Shown piece by piece: positions 33,237 to 42,766 of a stretch of 64,000 nucleotides of DNA. Location of the stretch: assembly GCF_003814515.1 (NCBI RefSeq), contig NZ_RKQJ01000004.1, positions 124,001 through 188,000 of the forward strand, given 5' to 3'. The notes under the pieces are model-generated. The model saw only the letters and a program-made list of their open reading frames with translations. It had not been told where the DNA came from and did not search any database. The translations under genes and the position numbers were made by a program. Each line of letters starts with the position of its first letter. Positions within the stretch are counted from its first letter, which is position 1. Origin of the DNA: Salinicoccus roseus (GTDB lineage: Bacteria; Bacillota; Bacilli; Staphylococcales; Salinicoccaceae).

Positions 33237-34745
33237 CTAGCTGAGCAGTGCGCCTTCTTCTTGAGGTTTCAAATCCAGTTTGTCAGAAACCATTTCATTC
33301 AGTTCCTTGAACTTCTCCGGCTGTTCGGAGAGGTTGATTCCATAGGAAGGCACCATTTCTTTTATTTTATCCTCCCACTCAGGAAATTCCTGAGGGAAGC
33401 AACGCTGCATTACATCGAGCATGACATCTACAGAGACAGAAGCGCCTGGTGAGGCGCCAAGCAGGGCTGCAACAGAACCGTCTTCTGCAGTAATGACTTC
33501 AGTGCCGAACTGAAGTGTGCCCTTACCGCCTTTATCCGTGTCCTTGATGACCTGTACACGCTGTCCGGCCACTACGATATCCCAGTCCTCGCTTTTGGCT
33601 GATGGGATGAATTCCCTCAAGTCCTCCATCCTGTCCTCATTCGACTGCATGACCTGCTGGATCAGATATTTCGTCAGACCCATCTCTTTGGCCCCTGCAG
33701 ACAGCATGGTAAATACATTATTCGGCTTCACAGACCCAATGAGGTCGAAATAGGAGCCGGTTTTGAGAAACTTGGGTGAAAAGCCTGCAAACGGTCCGAA
33801 GAGCAGTGATTTCTTCCCTTCGATATAACGTGTATCCAAATGGGGTACTGACATCGGAGGCGCTCCGACTTTTGCTTTCCCATATACTTTCGCATTGTGC
33901 TTCTCCACGACTTCAGGGTTCTCGCACACCATGAAAAGACCACTGACCGGGAAGCCGCCTATATTCTTCGACTCCGGTATGCCTGTCTTTTGAAGCAGTG
34001 GAAGGCTGCCTCCCCCAGCACCGATGAAGATGAACTTCGATGTATGATATTCGACTTTATCTGTTGCGAGATTTCTGACTTTGACCTGCCATTCCCCGCC
34101 CTTTGTCCGTCTGATATCTTCAACTTCATGGCCAAGGTTGAGTGATACGTCCTTTTCCTCGAGGAGGTCGAACAGTTTGCGTGTGAGATTACCGAAGTTG
34201 ATATCCGTCCCGGTTTCGATACGGGTTGCGGCAATCGGTTCTTTTGAAGCACGCTCCTGCATCATCAAAGGGATCCATTTATTCAGGGTTTCTTCATCAT
34301 CCGCAAATTCCATTCCTTCGAACAGTGGATTTTTGGATAACGCTTCCACACGTTTTTGTAGAAATTCGACATTCTTCTCCCCTTCTACAAAACTGAGATG
34401 GGGGACTGGCATGATGAAATCCTGAGGTTTCTCCATCATTCCCTTTTCAACAAGATGGGACCAGAACTGTTTGGACAATTGGAACTGTTCGTTGATGCGG
34501 ATTGCCTTGGTGACATCCAAAGAGCCGTCTGCCTGCTCAGGTGTGTAGTTCAGTTCGCACAAAGCAGAGTGTCCGGTTCCAGCGTTATTCCATGCATCGG
34601 AACTCTCCTGGGCTGTTGAATCAAGCTTTTCAAACACTTCAATGTCCCATTCAGGTGCAACTTCCTTTAGAAGCGTACCTAAAGTCGCACTCATGATTCC
34701 GCCACCAATAAGAATGACGTCAGTTTTGTTCATTACACTGTTCAT
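33237..34745 (-). CDS. mqo: malate:quinone oxidoreductase
   Basis: 502-residue FAD enzyme of the Mqo family. It has the N-terminal dinucleotide motif [37 protein letters not shown], the second FAD region [47 protein letters not shown] and [19 protein letters not shown]. It oxidises malate to oxaloacetate at the membrane, passing electrons to menaquinone. The AAGGAG site is 13 bases before ATG 34745; ATG 34733 is an alternative. Monocistronic. Staphylococci carry two Mqo-type proteins; one prefers lactate, so malate is likely but not certain. Confidence 0.92.
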   Translation of the reverse strand: MNSVMNKTDVILIGGGIMSATLGTLLKEVAPEWDIEVFEKLDSTAQESSDAWNNAGTGHSALCELNYTPEQADGSLDVTKAIRINEQFQLSKQFWSHLVEKGMMEKPQDFIMPVPHLSFVEGEKNVEFLQKRVEALSKNPLFEGMEFADDEETLNKWIPLMMQERASKEPIAATRIETGTDINFGNLTRKLFDLLEEKDVSLNLGHEVEDIRRTKGGEWQVKVRNLATDKVEYHTSKFIFIGAGGGSLPLLQKTGIPESKNIGGFPVSGLFMVCENPEVVEKHNAKVYGKAKVGAPPMSVPHLDTRYIEGKKSLLFGPFAGFSPKFLKTGSYFDLIGSVKPNNVFTMLSAGAKEMGLTKYLIQQVMQSNEDRMEDLREFIPSAKSEDWDIVVAGQRVQVIKDTDKGGKGTLQFGTEVITAEDGSVAALLGASPGASVSVDVMLDVMQRCFPQEFPEWEDKIKEMVPSYGINLSEQPEKFKELNEMVSDKLDLKPQEEGALLS

Positions 34746-34999
34746 AATAACTTCAAAGCTCCTTATCAAATTCAAGTATGTGGATGCTACCGGAAAAATT
34801 AGTCTAAAAGTCCTTCAGGCGCATCTTGATTCATTAACGCGACCATCTTTATACAAGATGATATAATGTTATTCAGTTGTAGAAATATTTATTATTATTT
34901 GTTAATTATACTCCTTTTTCTACGGATATAAAAGGATAATATATTAATATGACACACTGAAATGATAATGTGACATACTAATGAAGTTAGGAGTTCCGA

Positions 35000-35182
35000 A
35001 TGAAGAATCTACCTATATTTCTTATTGCACCCCTGCTGCTGTTTCTCTTTCTGATTCTGATCACCGATCTCGCAAACGCCGTCGGCGGCGTATTCATCTA
35101 CATGCTTGTCATGGGCGCACGATTCCTCCTGGACAAGTTCAAAAAAAGAAAAGGCAACGATACTAAAGGCTCTGGAAACTGA
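35000..35182 (+). CDS. small membrane protein, unknown
   Basis: 60 residues: two hydrophobic stretches (IFLIAPLLLFLFLILI and GGVFIYMLVMGARFLL) and a basic hydrophilic tail KFKKRKGNDTKGSGN. The ATG has TAGGAG six bases upstream, and a terminator begins within the last codons, which together support a genuine short gene. No family recognised. It follows a 250-bp AT-rich gap that holds no other feature I can support. Confidence 0.55.
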   Translation: MKNLPIFLIAPLLLFLFLILITDLANAVGGVFIYMLVMGARFLLDKFKKRKGNDTKGSGN

Positions 35183-35197
35183 TGTTCCAGAGCCTTT
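35165..35197. terminator. bidirectional terminator
   Basis: AAAGGCTCTGGAA-N7-TTCCAGAGCCTTT; it overlaps the end of the small membrane protein gene and lies just past the stop of the convergent PH-domain gene. Confidence 0.8.
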
Positions 35198-35202
35198 GGC
35201 AG

Positions 35203-35532
35203 TTAGCCCACTTTTTGATTTACATACTCTACAAATTCATTGATGTCCCCTTCGGTTACATCAATCATCGCCACTTTTCCCATTCCTTGCGGAAATTCTA
35301 TGAAAAGGGTGTTGTTCTCGATGATGGCTCTAACAATATCCTGATAGCTGAATACACGCTTGTATGATTCACCATTCATATCAACATTCATGATCATACG
35401 CTCGCTCGTCGTAATGTAGGCGCCCTTGAATTGGGTCTGCTCCCCAACCTTATAAATGATGGTACCTTCTACAGCGGGACCCAGCTTTTCTGTTGGATAC
35501 AGTTCATCGGTGTCTATTTTCGTCAAACTCAC
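35203..35532 (-). CDS. bacterial PH-domain (YokE-like) protein
   Basis: About 109 residues, mainly beta with one C-terminal helix, matching the bacterial PH/YokE-like fold: EGTIIYKVGEQTQFKGAYITTSERMIMNV, then YKRVFSYQDI and the helix DINEFVEYVNQ. Such domains are small binding modules; no ligand is evident. GTG 35532 is preferred because GGAG stands nine bases before it; the ATG five codons upstream has only an A-rich leader. Monocistronic, unknown role. Confidence 0.65.
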   Translation of the reverse strand: MSLTKIDTDELYPTEKLGPAVEGTIIYKVGEQTQFKGAYITTSERMIMNVDMNGESYKRVFSYQDIVRAIIENNTLFIEFPQGMGKVAMIDVTEGDINEFVEYVNQKVG

Positions 35533-35608
35533 TTTATCACACTCCATTTAATATTTTCTCTTTCATTCATCGTACCACTCTGCACACCCCGCCCGCCAAT
35601 TTCGGAGA

Positions 35609-36274
35609 CTAGTCGGTATGGATCTGCCAATGGTTTCTCGCGGCAATTGCCATGAGCCTCTCATCCGGCTTGACCGCAACGGGCCTTCCTACAAGTTCGA
35701 GCATCTTAAGGTCTGCATAGCTGTCACTGTAGGCTTCACTATTCTTCCAATCTATATCTTTTCCTGCAAAATGCTGTCTGATGATATCAATTTTACGATC
35801 GGCATAGACGCGTTCAAAGCGGGACTTGGAATCCAGCTTCTCACCAGCATAGTTTATTTTCGATCCTACTATGCAGTCTATTTCATACCCTTGGAATACC
35901 GCCTCAAGTAATGGGATGAAGGCGCCGGAAATCAGCATGACATAATAGTTGTCCCTTTTCAGCTGCTTCATCTTCCTTATAAGGGGCGTCCTCAGATCAT
36001 CTATCATGTCGCCGGCTACCTCTTTGAAGAAAGACTCTATCTCTCCTCTTGAATTCTTTTTGAAAGAGCGGATGTAGTATTCCATCGCTTTGCTCTGCAT
36101 CGTTGCTTTATTGACCAATTTGAGCTTGTAGAAGAAATATATGGGGGCAAATCTCCTCACAAACCTTTTGTAGTTTCTATTGTATCTGGGATGACGCTTA
36201 AGGCGCTCCATCAGAATGTTGAATGTTTCATACGGATACAGGGTCCCATCAAAATCAAACAAGGCCACTTTCAT
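35609..36274 (-). CDS. HAD-IB family phosphatase
   Basis: 221-residue haloacid dehalogenase hydrolase of subfamily IB (SerB-like). Motif I is DFDGTLYPYET (nucleophile Asp8, acid Asp10), motif II is MLISGAFIPLLE, and motif IV is YSDSYADLKMLE; a helical cap lies between motifs I and II (about 15-95). It hydrolyses a phosphate monoester; members act on phosphoserine or related small molecules and the cap is too variable to tell. Convergent/divergent neighbours give no pathway clue. Confidence 0.82.
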   Translation of the reverse strand: MKVALFDFDGTLYPYETFNILMERLKRHPRYNRNYKRFVRRFAPIYFFYKLKLVNKATMQSKAMEYYIRSFKKNSRGEIESFFKEVAGDMIDDLRTPLIRKMKQLKRDNYYVMLISGAFIPLLEAVFQGYEIDCIVGSKINYAGEKLDSKSRFERVYADRKIDIIRQHFAGKDIDWKNSEAYSDSYADLKMLELVGRPVAVKPDERLMAIAARNHWQIHTD

Positions 36275-36375
36275 ATTATATATCCTTCCTTACTGGGATG
36301 TTTCTTCTTGATTCTTCATAGTCCATTCTAACATATTCATCTGGCAATTGTTTACCGGTTGTTTCACGGGAAACA

Positions 36376-37284
36376 TTACAGCATGTGCCTGGTTGTGGCG
36401 CTCAATTCTTCAAGATAGATCCTGGCCATACGGCTGAGCTCGACCTTTTTGTTGACGACCCAGCCGACTTTAATCTTATCTTCAACTGCCAGGGGAACCT
36501 GTACAATTTCAGAACTATCCAGGTCTTCACTCAATATTCCTGTAGAGATTGTATACCCATCCAGTCCGATGAGAAGATTGAATAAAGTCGCACGGTCACT
36601 CACCTGAATGCTTTTTGGGCTTGGTATGGTGCTGAAAACCTCTTCCGAGTAATAGAAGGAATTGTATTCCCCCTGCTCGAAGGCAAGGCGTGGGTATGGA
36701 TCCAGGTCTTCCAGTGTTACAGAATCCCTCTTCGCCAGTGGGTTCGTCTTGCTGATGAATATATGGGGATGGGCTTCAAACAGCTGGGTGAACTTCAAAC
36801 CTTTTTCCTTTATCAGCTGCAGAAGCACCTTCTCATTGAACGCGCTGATGTAGAGGACGCCTATTTCACTGGTCAAATTCTTCACATCATCAATTATTTC
36901 ATAGGTCCTTGTCTCTCTGATCGTAAATTGATACTTGTCGCCACCATATTTACGGATCATCTCCACGAAAGCATCCACTACGAATGAATAATGCTGGGAA
37001 GAGACCGAGAACAGCTGTTGAGAGGGTTCAGCATCGAAATATCGTCTTTCGAGCAGTTCCACCTGTTCATTGATCTGCCGTGCGTAGCTCAGGAATTCAG
37101 CTCCGTCGGGAGAAAGGGAGATGCCTGTCGAGGTTCGGGTGAACAGGACGATGCCCAAGTCGTTTTCCAGTTCCTTGATTGCCTTGGAAAGTGTCGGCTG
37201 TGATATATAAAGTCTTCTGGCTGCCTCGTTGATGGAGCCACTCAGTACAACTTCTATGAAGTATTTCAATTGGTGAAGCTTCAT
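36376..37284 (-). CDS. LysR-family regulator, divergent to the MetE-like gene
   Basis: 302-residue LysR protein: HTH at residues 3-60 (GSINEAARRLYISQPTLSKAIKELENDL), effector domain from about 90 with VSSQHYSFVVDAFVEMI. It resembles the CysB/YwbI-like branch in general layout only. Its start is 114 bp from the divergent methyltransferase-like gene, and a regulator/target pair is the natural reading. No clear dyad is visible in the gap. The ligand is unknown; candidate classes are methylated sulfur or aromatic compounds given the neighbouring gene products. Confidence 0.83.
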   Translation of the reverse strand: MKLHQLKYFIEVVLSGSINEAARRLYISQPTLSKAIKELENDLGIVLFTRTSTGISLSPDGAEFLSYARQINEQVELLERRYFDAEPSQQLFSVSSQHYSFVVDAFVEMIRKYGGDKYQFTIRETRTYEIIDDVKNLTSEIGVLYISAFNEKVLLQLIKEKGLKFTQLFEAHPHIFISKTNPLAKRDSVTLEDLDPYPRLAFEQGEYNSFYYSEEVFSTIPSPKSIQVSDRATLFNLLIGLDGYTISTGILSEDLDSSEIVQVPLAVEDKIKVGWVVNKKVELSRMARIYLEELSATTRHML

Positions 37285-37398
37285 GCGATTCCCCTCCGAT
37301 ATAGCTTATGGTTATAACAGATTATAAAGATAAACCGTTACTCTATATCTTATACGCATGATAATATTTAAACAATATCAATTTGAAAGAGGGATTAG

Positions 37399-38502
37399 AT
37401 GAGTACACTGAAGAAAAAGAAAATATATAGGGCGGACCATGTCGGAAGTCTGCTGAGATCTGAAAAGGTCAAGGATGCGAGAAGAAAGTTCTCGGAAGAT
37501 GCGATAGATGCAGAAGAACTGAAACGCATTGAAGATGAAGAGATCGCACGTATTGTTGAAAAACAGAAGGACCTTGGCCTGGAGGCTGTTACAGACGGGG
37601 AATTCCGTCGCTCGTGGTGGCATTTCGACTTCCTTGAAGGCCTTACAGGGGTAGAGGGCTACTGGTCTGGCGATGGCATCGCCTTTAAAGAGAAGACGAC
37701 TAAATCAAGAGCGATCAAAGTTATAGGCAAACTGGACTTCAATGACCATCCGATGCTGCGTGATTTCGAATATCTTAAGGGGAAGGCAGGGGAGCACACA
37801 GCCAAATTCACAATCCCAAGCCCAAGTATGCTTCATTTCCGGGGTGAAATCGATCCCGCTGTATATCCTGATGAAGAAGTTTTCTTCGAAGATCTGGCGA
37901 ACGCCTATAAAAAAGCATTGGAGGCCTTCTACAAGGCTGGATGCCGCTATCTCCAGCTCGATGATACTGCATGGGCTTACCTGTGTTCCGACGAGCAGAA
38001 AGAACAGATGAAGAACAAAGGACTCGATCCGGACCATCTTATCAGGAAATACCTGGAAACCATCAACAAAGCTGTAGCTGACCGTCCAGACGACTTCAAG
38101 ATCACAATGCACATATGCCGTGGGAATTTCCGCTCCACCTGGATTTCTTCCGGCGGCTATGAGCCTGTTGCGAAAGAAATCTTCGGAGAGCTCGATATTG
38201 ATGGTTTCTTCCTCGAATACGACAGTGACCGTGCGGGTGATTTCAAACCCCTCCGTCATGTGAACCGTGATGACCTATTCATCGTCCTCGGACTGATCAC
38301 TTCCAAACATGGTGAACTCGAAGATAAAGATGAAATCAAGAAAAGGATTCAGGAAGCAACTGAATATGTCCCGCTTGAACAATTGGCCCTGAGCCCCCAA
38401 TGCGGATTTGCTTCCACTGAAGAAGGCAACCTGCTGACCGAAGAGGAGCAATGGAACAAGCTGAAGCATGTAGTTGAGATTTCCAGGGAAGTCTGGTCCT
38501 GA
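37399..38502 (+). CDS. MetE-core-type methyltransferase (YxjG/YxjH-like)
   Basis: 367-residue protein equal to the C-terminal catalytic barrel of cobalamin-independent methionine synthase, like Bacillus YxjG/YxjH. The zinc-type ligands are visible as the His and Cys of ITMHICRGN and the Cys of LSPQCGFAS; RADHVGSLLR at the N-terminus and DGEFRRSWWHFDF are family marks. It should move a methyl group to a thiol such as homocysteine from a donor that is probably not long-chain folate, since the MetE N-terminal half is missing. No S-box precedes it; the divergent LysR gene and the following transporter suggest inducible use of an imported donor. Confidence 0.83.
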   Translation: MSTLKKKKIYRADHVGSLLRSEKVKDARRKFSEDAIDAEELKRIEDEEIARIVEKQKDLGLEAVTDGEFRRSWWHFDFLEGLTGVEGYWSGDGIAFKEKTTKSRAIKVIGKLDFNDHPMLRDFEYLKGKAGEHTAKFTIPSPSMLHFRGEIDPAVYPDEEVFFEDLANAYKKALEAFYKAGCRYLQLDDTAWAYLCSDEQKEQMKNKGLDPDHLIRKYLETINKAVADRPDDFKITMHICRGNFRSTWISSGGYEPVAKEIFGELDIDGFFLEYDSDRAGDFKPLRHVNRDDLFIVLGLITSKHGELEDKDEIKKRIQEATEYVPLEQLALSPQCGFASTEEGNLLTEEEQWNKLKHVVEISREVWS

Positions 38503-38524
38503 TAAAAGAGGAGGGAAGAAGTCC

Positions 38525-39886
38525 ATGCGTACAGTACAGGTAGAAAAAGTCATCGATCAGAGCAGGTTCAATAAATTTCATCTGCTCGTTTTCTTTTGGT
38601 GTTTCTTTGCGATTTCATTCGACGGTTTCGACATCGCACTTTATGGCATCGGACTGCCGTTGATGATGGATGATTTTAGCCTCAGTTCGGCAGAGGGCGG
38701 GGCAATCGGCAGCTATGCACTCATCGGGATGATGCTTGGCACATTCATACTCGGCTCCTTTTCCGATATGCTTGGAAGAAAAAGAGTGCTTGCGCTCTGT
38801 TTGGCACTCATCAGCATCTTCAATATGCTTGCGGGATTTGCACCAAATGCCACCTTCTTCATCATCATGCGCTTCATCGCCTCCATGGGGATGGGCGGGC
38901 TGATGCCGGTCGTCATTTCTCTGATGACCGAATATTCACCCAAGAAGAACAGGGCGATGACTGTTGCTGTAATGTATTGCGGCTATTCCATCGGAGCCAT
39001 TCTGGCTTCCCTCATCGCCATGGGTCTTCTGGAAACACTTGGATGGCGGTTCATGTACTGGCTTGGCGTACTTCCTCTCTTCACTCTTCCGTTCTTCCTG
39101 AAGCAGTTCCCGGAGTCCCTTCCATACTACATAGCAAGAGGGAAAGGCGACCGGGTGGCCCATATACTGAACCGGACTGATCCTGAAGGGAACTATAGCA
39201 CCGCAGACCGTTTCGAATATACAAGAGCGGCGAAAGCGGCCAAGGGTGTTCCTGCAGGCAGATTATTCAAGGATGGCCGTGGACGCACTACAGTAGCCTT
39301 CTGGATCATGGTATTCAGCTGTCTTATGATGATCTATGGCCTCAATACATGGCTGCCGGCCATCATGCAGGAATCCGGTTTCGGAATCGCCTCAAGCCTT
39401 TCCTTCGTCATGATTCTGGCGGTAGGGCAGATCGTCGGATCATTGACAGGAGGTTACCTGGTGGACCGTATCGGCCACCGCAACGTACTTCTATCTATGT
39501 ATCTCATCGGCGCATTGACCTTTGTGGCATTGAGCCTTACACATGCACCTGTGCTGCTATATATACTCATCGCAATCGGCGGTGCTTGTACCGGAGGTAC
39601 ACAGAACCTTGTCAATCCATACATCAGTTCATTCTATCCTGCTGATATCAGAGGCACAGGCCTGAGCATGGCAGTAGGCATCGGACGCCTCGGCTCCATC
39701 TCTGCACCTCTCCTGATCGGGTTTGTGCTCATGACGAACATTGCACCCCAGACAGCCTTCATCGCTTTTGCGATACCGAGCCTGATCGGCGGCGTTGCTC
39801 TATTGCTCGTCCAGGAACGTCATGCCAACCATGTCCAGCAAAGACAGAAAAAAGCGGTCCATAATATCCCAGAGACAAGCGTATAA
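38525..39886 (+). CDS. MFS transporter, aromatic acid:H+ symporter (AAHS) type
   Basis: 453 residues, 12 membrane helices. The N-terminal FDGFDIALYGIGLPLMMDDF carries the D-G-F-D motif of the AAHS family (PcaK, BenK, MhpT); GSFSDMLGRKRVL is the loop 2-3 MFS motif and DRIGHRNVLL its copy in the second half. It probably imports an organic anion with H+. ATG 38525 lies after GGAGGG, 22 bp from the stop of the MetE-like gene, so the two are one operon. Together with the methyltransferase it suggests uptake and demethylation of a methylated compound (inference). Confidence 0.83.
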   Translation: MRTVQVEKVIDQSRFNKFHLLVFFWCFFAISFDGFDIALYGIGLPLMMDDFSLSSAEGGAIGSYALIGMMLGTFILGSFSDMLGRKRVLALCLALISIFNMLAGFAPNATFFIIMRFIASMGMGGLMPVVISLMTEYSPKKNRAMTVAVMYCGYSIGAILASLIAMGLLETLGWRFMYWLGVLPLFTLPFFLKQFPESLPYYIARGKGDRVAHILNRTDPEGNYSTADRFEYTRAAKAAKGVPAGRLFKDGRGRTTVAFWIMVFSCLMMIYGLNTWLPAIMQESGFGIASSLSFVMILAVGQIVGSLTGGYLVDRIGHRNVLLSMYLIGALTFVALSLTHAPVLLYILIAIGGACTGGTQNLVNPYISSFYPADIRGTGLSMAVGIGRLGSISAPLLIGFVLMTNIAPQTAFIAFAIPSLIGGVALLLVQERHANHVQQRQKKAVHNIPETSV

Positions 39887-39899
39887 CTGCAGTGAAACG

Positions 39900-39940
39900 A
39901 AAAAGTGTCCACCGGCTGAATCAGCCGGTGGACACTTTTT
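39900..39940. terminator. bidirectional terminator
   Basis: AAAAAGTGTCCACCGGCTGA and its complement around a single base; T5 on both strands, between convergent transporter genes. Confidence 0.9.
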
Positions 39941-39944
39941 ATTG

Positions 39945-41294
39945 TCATCCAACCTCCTGTTTTTCCCTCTTTCTCAGGCTGATGAATTCTTTTGTCTCAG
40001 CAGCGACCACGCCGGACAGAAGCAGCAGGCCGATCAGGTTCGGCACCGCCATCAGACCATTGAAGATATCTCCAAGGTTCCACACGGTTCCAAGTGACAT
40101 CGTCGCGCCCGGGATGATGGCCAAGACGAATATGACCCTATAGAGCAATGTGAAATTATCTCCGACCAGATAAGTAAAGCATTTTTCACCAAAGTAGCCC
40201 CAGCCGAGTATCGTGGAAAAGATGAAAGTAAGCAGTGTAACAGCGACGATTATATCCCCGAAACCTGGAAGCAGCTGATCGAAGGATTGTGCCGTCAATG
40301 CGGCTCCTTCTGTTCCACTTGTGTAAAGTCCGGCCATCGTCAGAGACACACCTGTAATCGTACACACGATGATGGTGTCGATGAAGACCTGCGTCATGGA
40401 CACCAATGCCTGACGCGGCGGTACATCTGTACGCGCTGCTGCTGCTGCAATTCCGCCGGTACCAAGACCCGCCTCGTTCGAGAAGAGCCCGCGTGCAACA
40501 CCCATTCTGATGACCGTACCCAGGGCACCGCCTGCAACGGCGTTTCCAGTGAAGGCATCCGAAAAGATCAGACCGAAGGCAGCAGGTACCTGATCGATAT
40601 GTAGCACAAGTATAAGGACCCCGGCTATCAGATAAAGGGCCACCATGAATGGCACGAGTATGCTCGCCGTCTTTCCGATGCTTTTCACACCACCGATGAG
40701 AACCAGCCCGATGAGAACAGCGAACACGATCCCTGTGACCCATACCGGTATGTTGAACACATCCAGTGCAACACCTGAAGCCGCATTTGCCTGAATCATG
40801 TTTCCGATTCCGAATATGGCAGCAAACACGGCAAAGAATGCGAAGAGTACGCCGAGCCATTTCTGGCCGAGGCCATATTCAAGGTAATACATCGGACCGC
40901 CTGACATTTCTCCTTTGGCATTCTTCTGACGATATTTGACGCCAAGGACACCTTCGGAGTATTTCGTCGCCATGCCGACCAGTGCAGTGATCCACATCCA
41001 GAAGACCGCTCCCGGCCCCCCGATGACCACAGCAGTCGCAACCCCGACCACGTTGCCCGTACCGACAGTCGCAGCAAGAGCTGTCATCAGCGCCTGGAAA
41101 TGGGTGATATCCCCCTCGCTTTTCGTATCGGCCTTAGTGAATACAAGCTTTAATGAATAAGGCAGCATACGGAATGAAAAAAATGCAAGTCTGATCGTCA
41201 GATATAGGCCTGTACCGACCAGAAAGATGATCAGGGGCAGACCCCAGACAAAACCGCTGATATCTGCCGTGAAATTCTCAAACCATTCTCCCAT
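39945..41294 (-). CDS. alsT: sodium:alanine/glycine symporter (AGCS family)
   Basis: 449 residues, about 11 helices. The AGCS signature is complete: GTGNVVGVATAVVIGGPGA, then FWMWITALVGMATKYSEGVLGVKYR, and the second glycine-rich region RMGVARGLFSNEAGLGTGGIAAAAA. It takes up alanine, glycine or, in some Firmicutes, glutamine with Na+. GGGGGAGG precedes the ATG, and a TTGACA promoter lies upstream. Monocistronic. The exact amino acid is not determined. Confidence 0.9.
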   Translation of the reverse strand: MGEWFENFTADISGFVWGLPLIIFLVGTGLYLTIRLAFFSFRMLPYSLKLVFTKADTKSEGDITHFQALMTALAATVGTGNVVGVATAVVIGGPGAVFWMWITALVGMATKYSEGVLGVKYRQKNAKGEMSGGPMYYLEYGLGQKWLGVLFAFFAVFAAIFGIGNMIQANAASGVALDVFNIPVWVTGIVFAVLIGLVLIGGVKSIGKTASILVPFMVALYLIAGVLILVLHIDQVPAAFGLIFSDAFTGNAVAGGALGTVIRMGVARGLFSNEAGLGTGGIAAAAARTDVPPRQALVSMTQVFIDTIIVCTITGVSLTMAGLYTSGTEGAALTAQSFDQLLPGFGDIIVAVTLLTFIFSTILGWGYFGEKCFTYLVGDNFTLLYRVIFVLAIIPGATMSLGTVWNLGDIFNGLMAVPNLIGLLLLSGVVAAETKEFISLRKREKQEVG

Positions 41295-41327
41295 ATTGAT
41301 TCCTCCCCCTCAATGTCCATCACCTAT

Positions 41328-41356
41328 AATCTATAAGAATATTCAGATAATGTCAA
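41328..41356 (-). promoter_or_regulatory. alsT promoter
   Basis: On the minus strand TTGACA (41356-41351), 17 bases, TAGATT (41333-41328). Confidence 0.6.
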
Positions 41357-41380
41357 TGGACCTGTATTTATAATAAAAAG

Positions 41381-41400
41381 CCACCCCGAAAGGTGACTTC
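41381..41400 (-). terminator. terminator of the EIIC-like gene
   Basis: AGTCACCTTTCGGGGTGGCT with T5 on the minus strand, just after the stop at 41408. Confidence 0.7.
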
Positions 41401-41407
41401 TCATAAA

Positions 41408-42469
41408 CTATATATCCGCCGGCTTTTTGAAATTATCCGCTTCTTCCACCTCATCCACAACTTTGCCGAAGTCGCTGTTATAGACAGGGAAGTTCCTGAA
41501 GAAGTAGGCACCTGCAAGACCTACAAGACCGGAGACGACCGCAACAATTCCTGCATAGAGCAGTACCTGCATTGCCGGATTGTAACCAAACAGCACAAGC
41601 AGTCCGGCTGTCGGCGTTGCAGTACCAGGAGCATTGTTGACGAGTCCTGAGAAGGCGATGATTACACCGCTCAGGCCGCCTCCAATGAAGTTGGTCAAGT
41701 AGATCGGAAGGGGGTTAGCGGCAATGACGTCAGCTTTGGACAGTGGTTCTATCGCTACCGATAATACTGACTTTGCATTTCCTATCTTCAGCTTATGGAA
41801 AAGGGTGCTGTTTATGAATGCTGATCCGAATGCGGCAAGACTACCCACAGCCATCGGTATACCTGTAAGGCCAAGCAGGGCTGTCAATGCCATGGAACTG
41901 AGTGGTGACGTACCTACAACGGTAATGATGCCACCGAGCAGCAGACCCATGATGATCGGACTTGATGCTGTAGCCACCTCAATGATCGCCCCGATTTTGA
42001 GCAGGGACGCATCGACCAACGGTGTCAGGCCTGCACCGATCAACCGGGTGAGCGGCACAACCGCAATGATCACAATGATGAAGTCCAGACCATTCGGAAT
42101 TTTCTTCTCGAGATATTTGACGCCGAAAGAAATGATATAGGCTGCAAAGAAGCTTGGTATGAGTCCGATTCCCCCACATGAAACTGCAATGATTGCAGAG
42201 TTAAGTGGATTCACACCCATTGTCAGGGCAACGAGGAATGCAACGATGACACCGCTCAGGAGTCCGGCTTCCGTACCTGCCTCCTGGAAGAATCCGAGAC
42301 TGAATATATCACCGATGACGAAGGACTGCAGCGCTTCAACCAGGAAGGTTGCGATGGCGGCTGCAGCGAGTGCACCCATTGCCTTATCCCCATAGGGAGC
42401 GTAGTAGGTGAATAATGTGAAAAATGCGAGTAAAAGTATAAGTAATCCAATACCAATAATCTGTTCCAT
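41408..42469 (-). CDS. PTS EIIC-like membrane protein (PTS_EIIC_2 family)
   Basis: 353 residues, nine or ten helices, matching the PTS_EIIC_2 family found in Firmicutes without linked EIIA/EIIB domains: the VEALQSFVIGDIFSLGFFQEAGTEAG start, VNPLNSAIIAVSCGGIGLIPSF, SPIIMGLLLGGIITVVGTSPLSSMAL, NSTLFHKLKIGN and VNNAPGTATPTAGLLVLFGYNP. Because EIIA and EIIB are absent, it may not be a sugar phosphotransferase at all. ATG 42469 follows GAGGAGAGG. A perfect cre site lies in the upstream gap, implying CcpA control. Confidence 0.78.
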   Translation of the reverse strand: MEQIIGIGLLILLLAFFTLFTYYAPYGDKAMGALAAAAIATFLVEALQSFVIGDIFSLGFFQEAGTEAGLLSGVIVAFLVALTMGVNPLNSAIIAVSCGGIGLIPSFFAAYIISFGVKYLEKKIPNGLDFIIVIIAVVPLTRLIGAGLTPLVDASLLKIGAIIEVATASSPIIMGLLLGGIITVVGTSPLSSMALTALLGLTGIPMAVGSLAAFGSAFINSTLFHKLKIGNAKSVLSVAIEPLSKADVIAANPLPIYLTNFIGGGLSGVIIAFSGLVNNAPGTATPTAGLLVLFGYNPAMQVLLYAGIVAVVSGLVGLAGAYFFRNFPVYNSDFGKVVDEVEEADNFKKPADI

Positions 42470-42702
42470 TGTTCCTCTCCTCTGATTCACTCGATGCCAA
42501 CGGCAGAATGAATATTTTTCCTTTTAAATTATGTACAATTCATTGTTTCATCAGAGAATTCAATGCAGCGCTGACAACTGCCTGTGTTCTACTTTTTTGA
42601 ATTCATATATCCATGAATATATTTCTACTTTACACCCAGTCAGTGCGCCGCTTCAATTGAATATTCAAATTATATAAAAATTTATACGAAATAGTTACAG
42701 AA

Positions 42703-42718
42703 TTGTTAACGCTTTCAA
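42703..42718. promoter_or_regulatory. CcpA cre site
   Basis: TTGTTAACGCTTTCAA fits all 16 positions of WTGNNARCGNWWWCAW. It sits in the 297-bp gap between metQ and the EIIC-like gene; its distance upstream of the EIIC start (about 235 bp) would suit activation or upstream repression. The same gap holds an ATATAT-N6-ATATAT dyad (42605-42622) and no gene. Confidence 0.75.
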
Positions 42719-42730
42719 CAATATAGGTAA

Positions 42731-42760
42731 GAAAAACGGAATGGGAAGTTCCGGTTTTCC
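42731..42760 (-). terminator. metNPQ terminator
   Basis: AACCGGAAC-N5-TTCCGTTTTTC on the minus strand, directly after the metQ stop. Confidence 0.7.
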
Positions 42761-42766
42761 AAAAAA

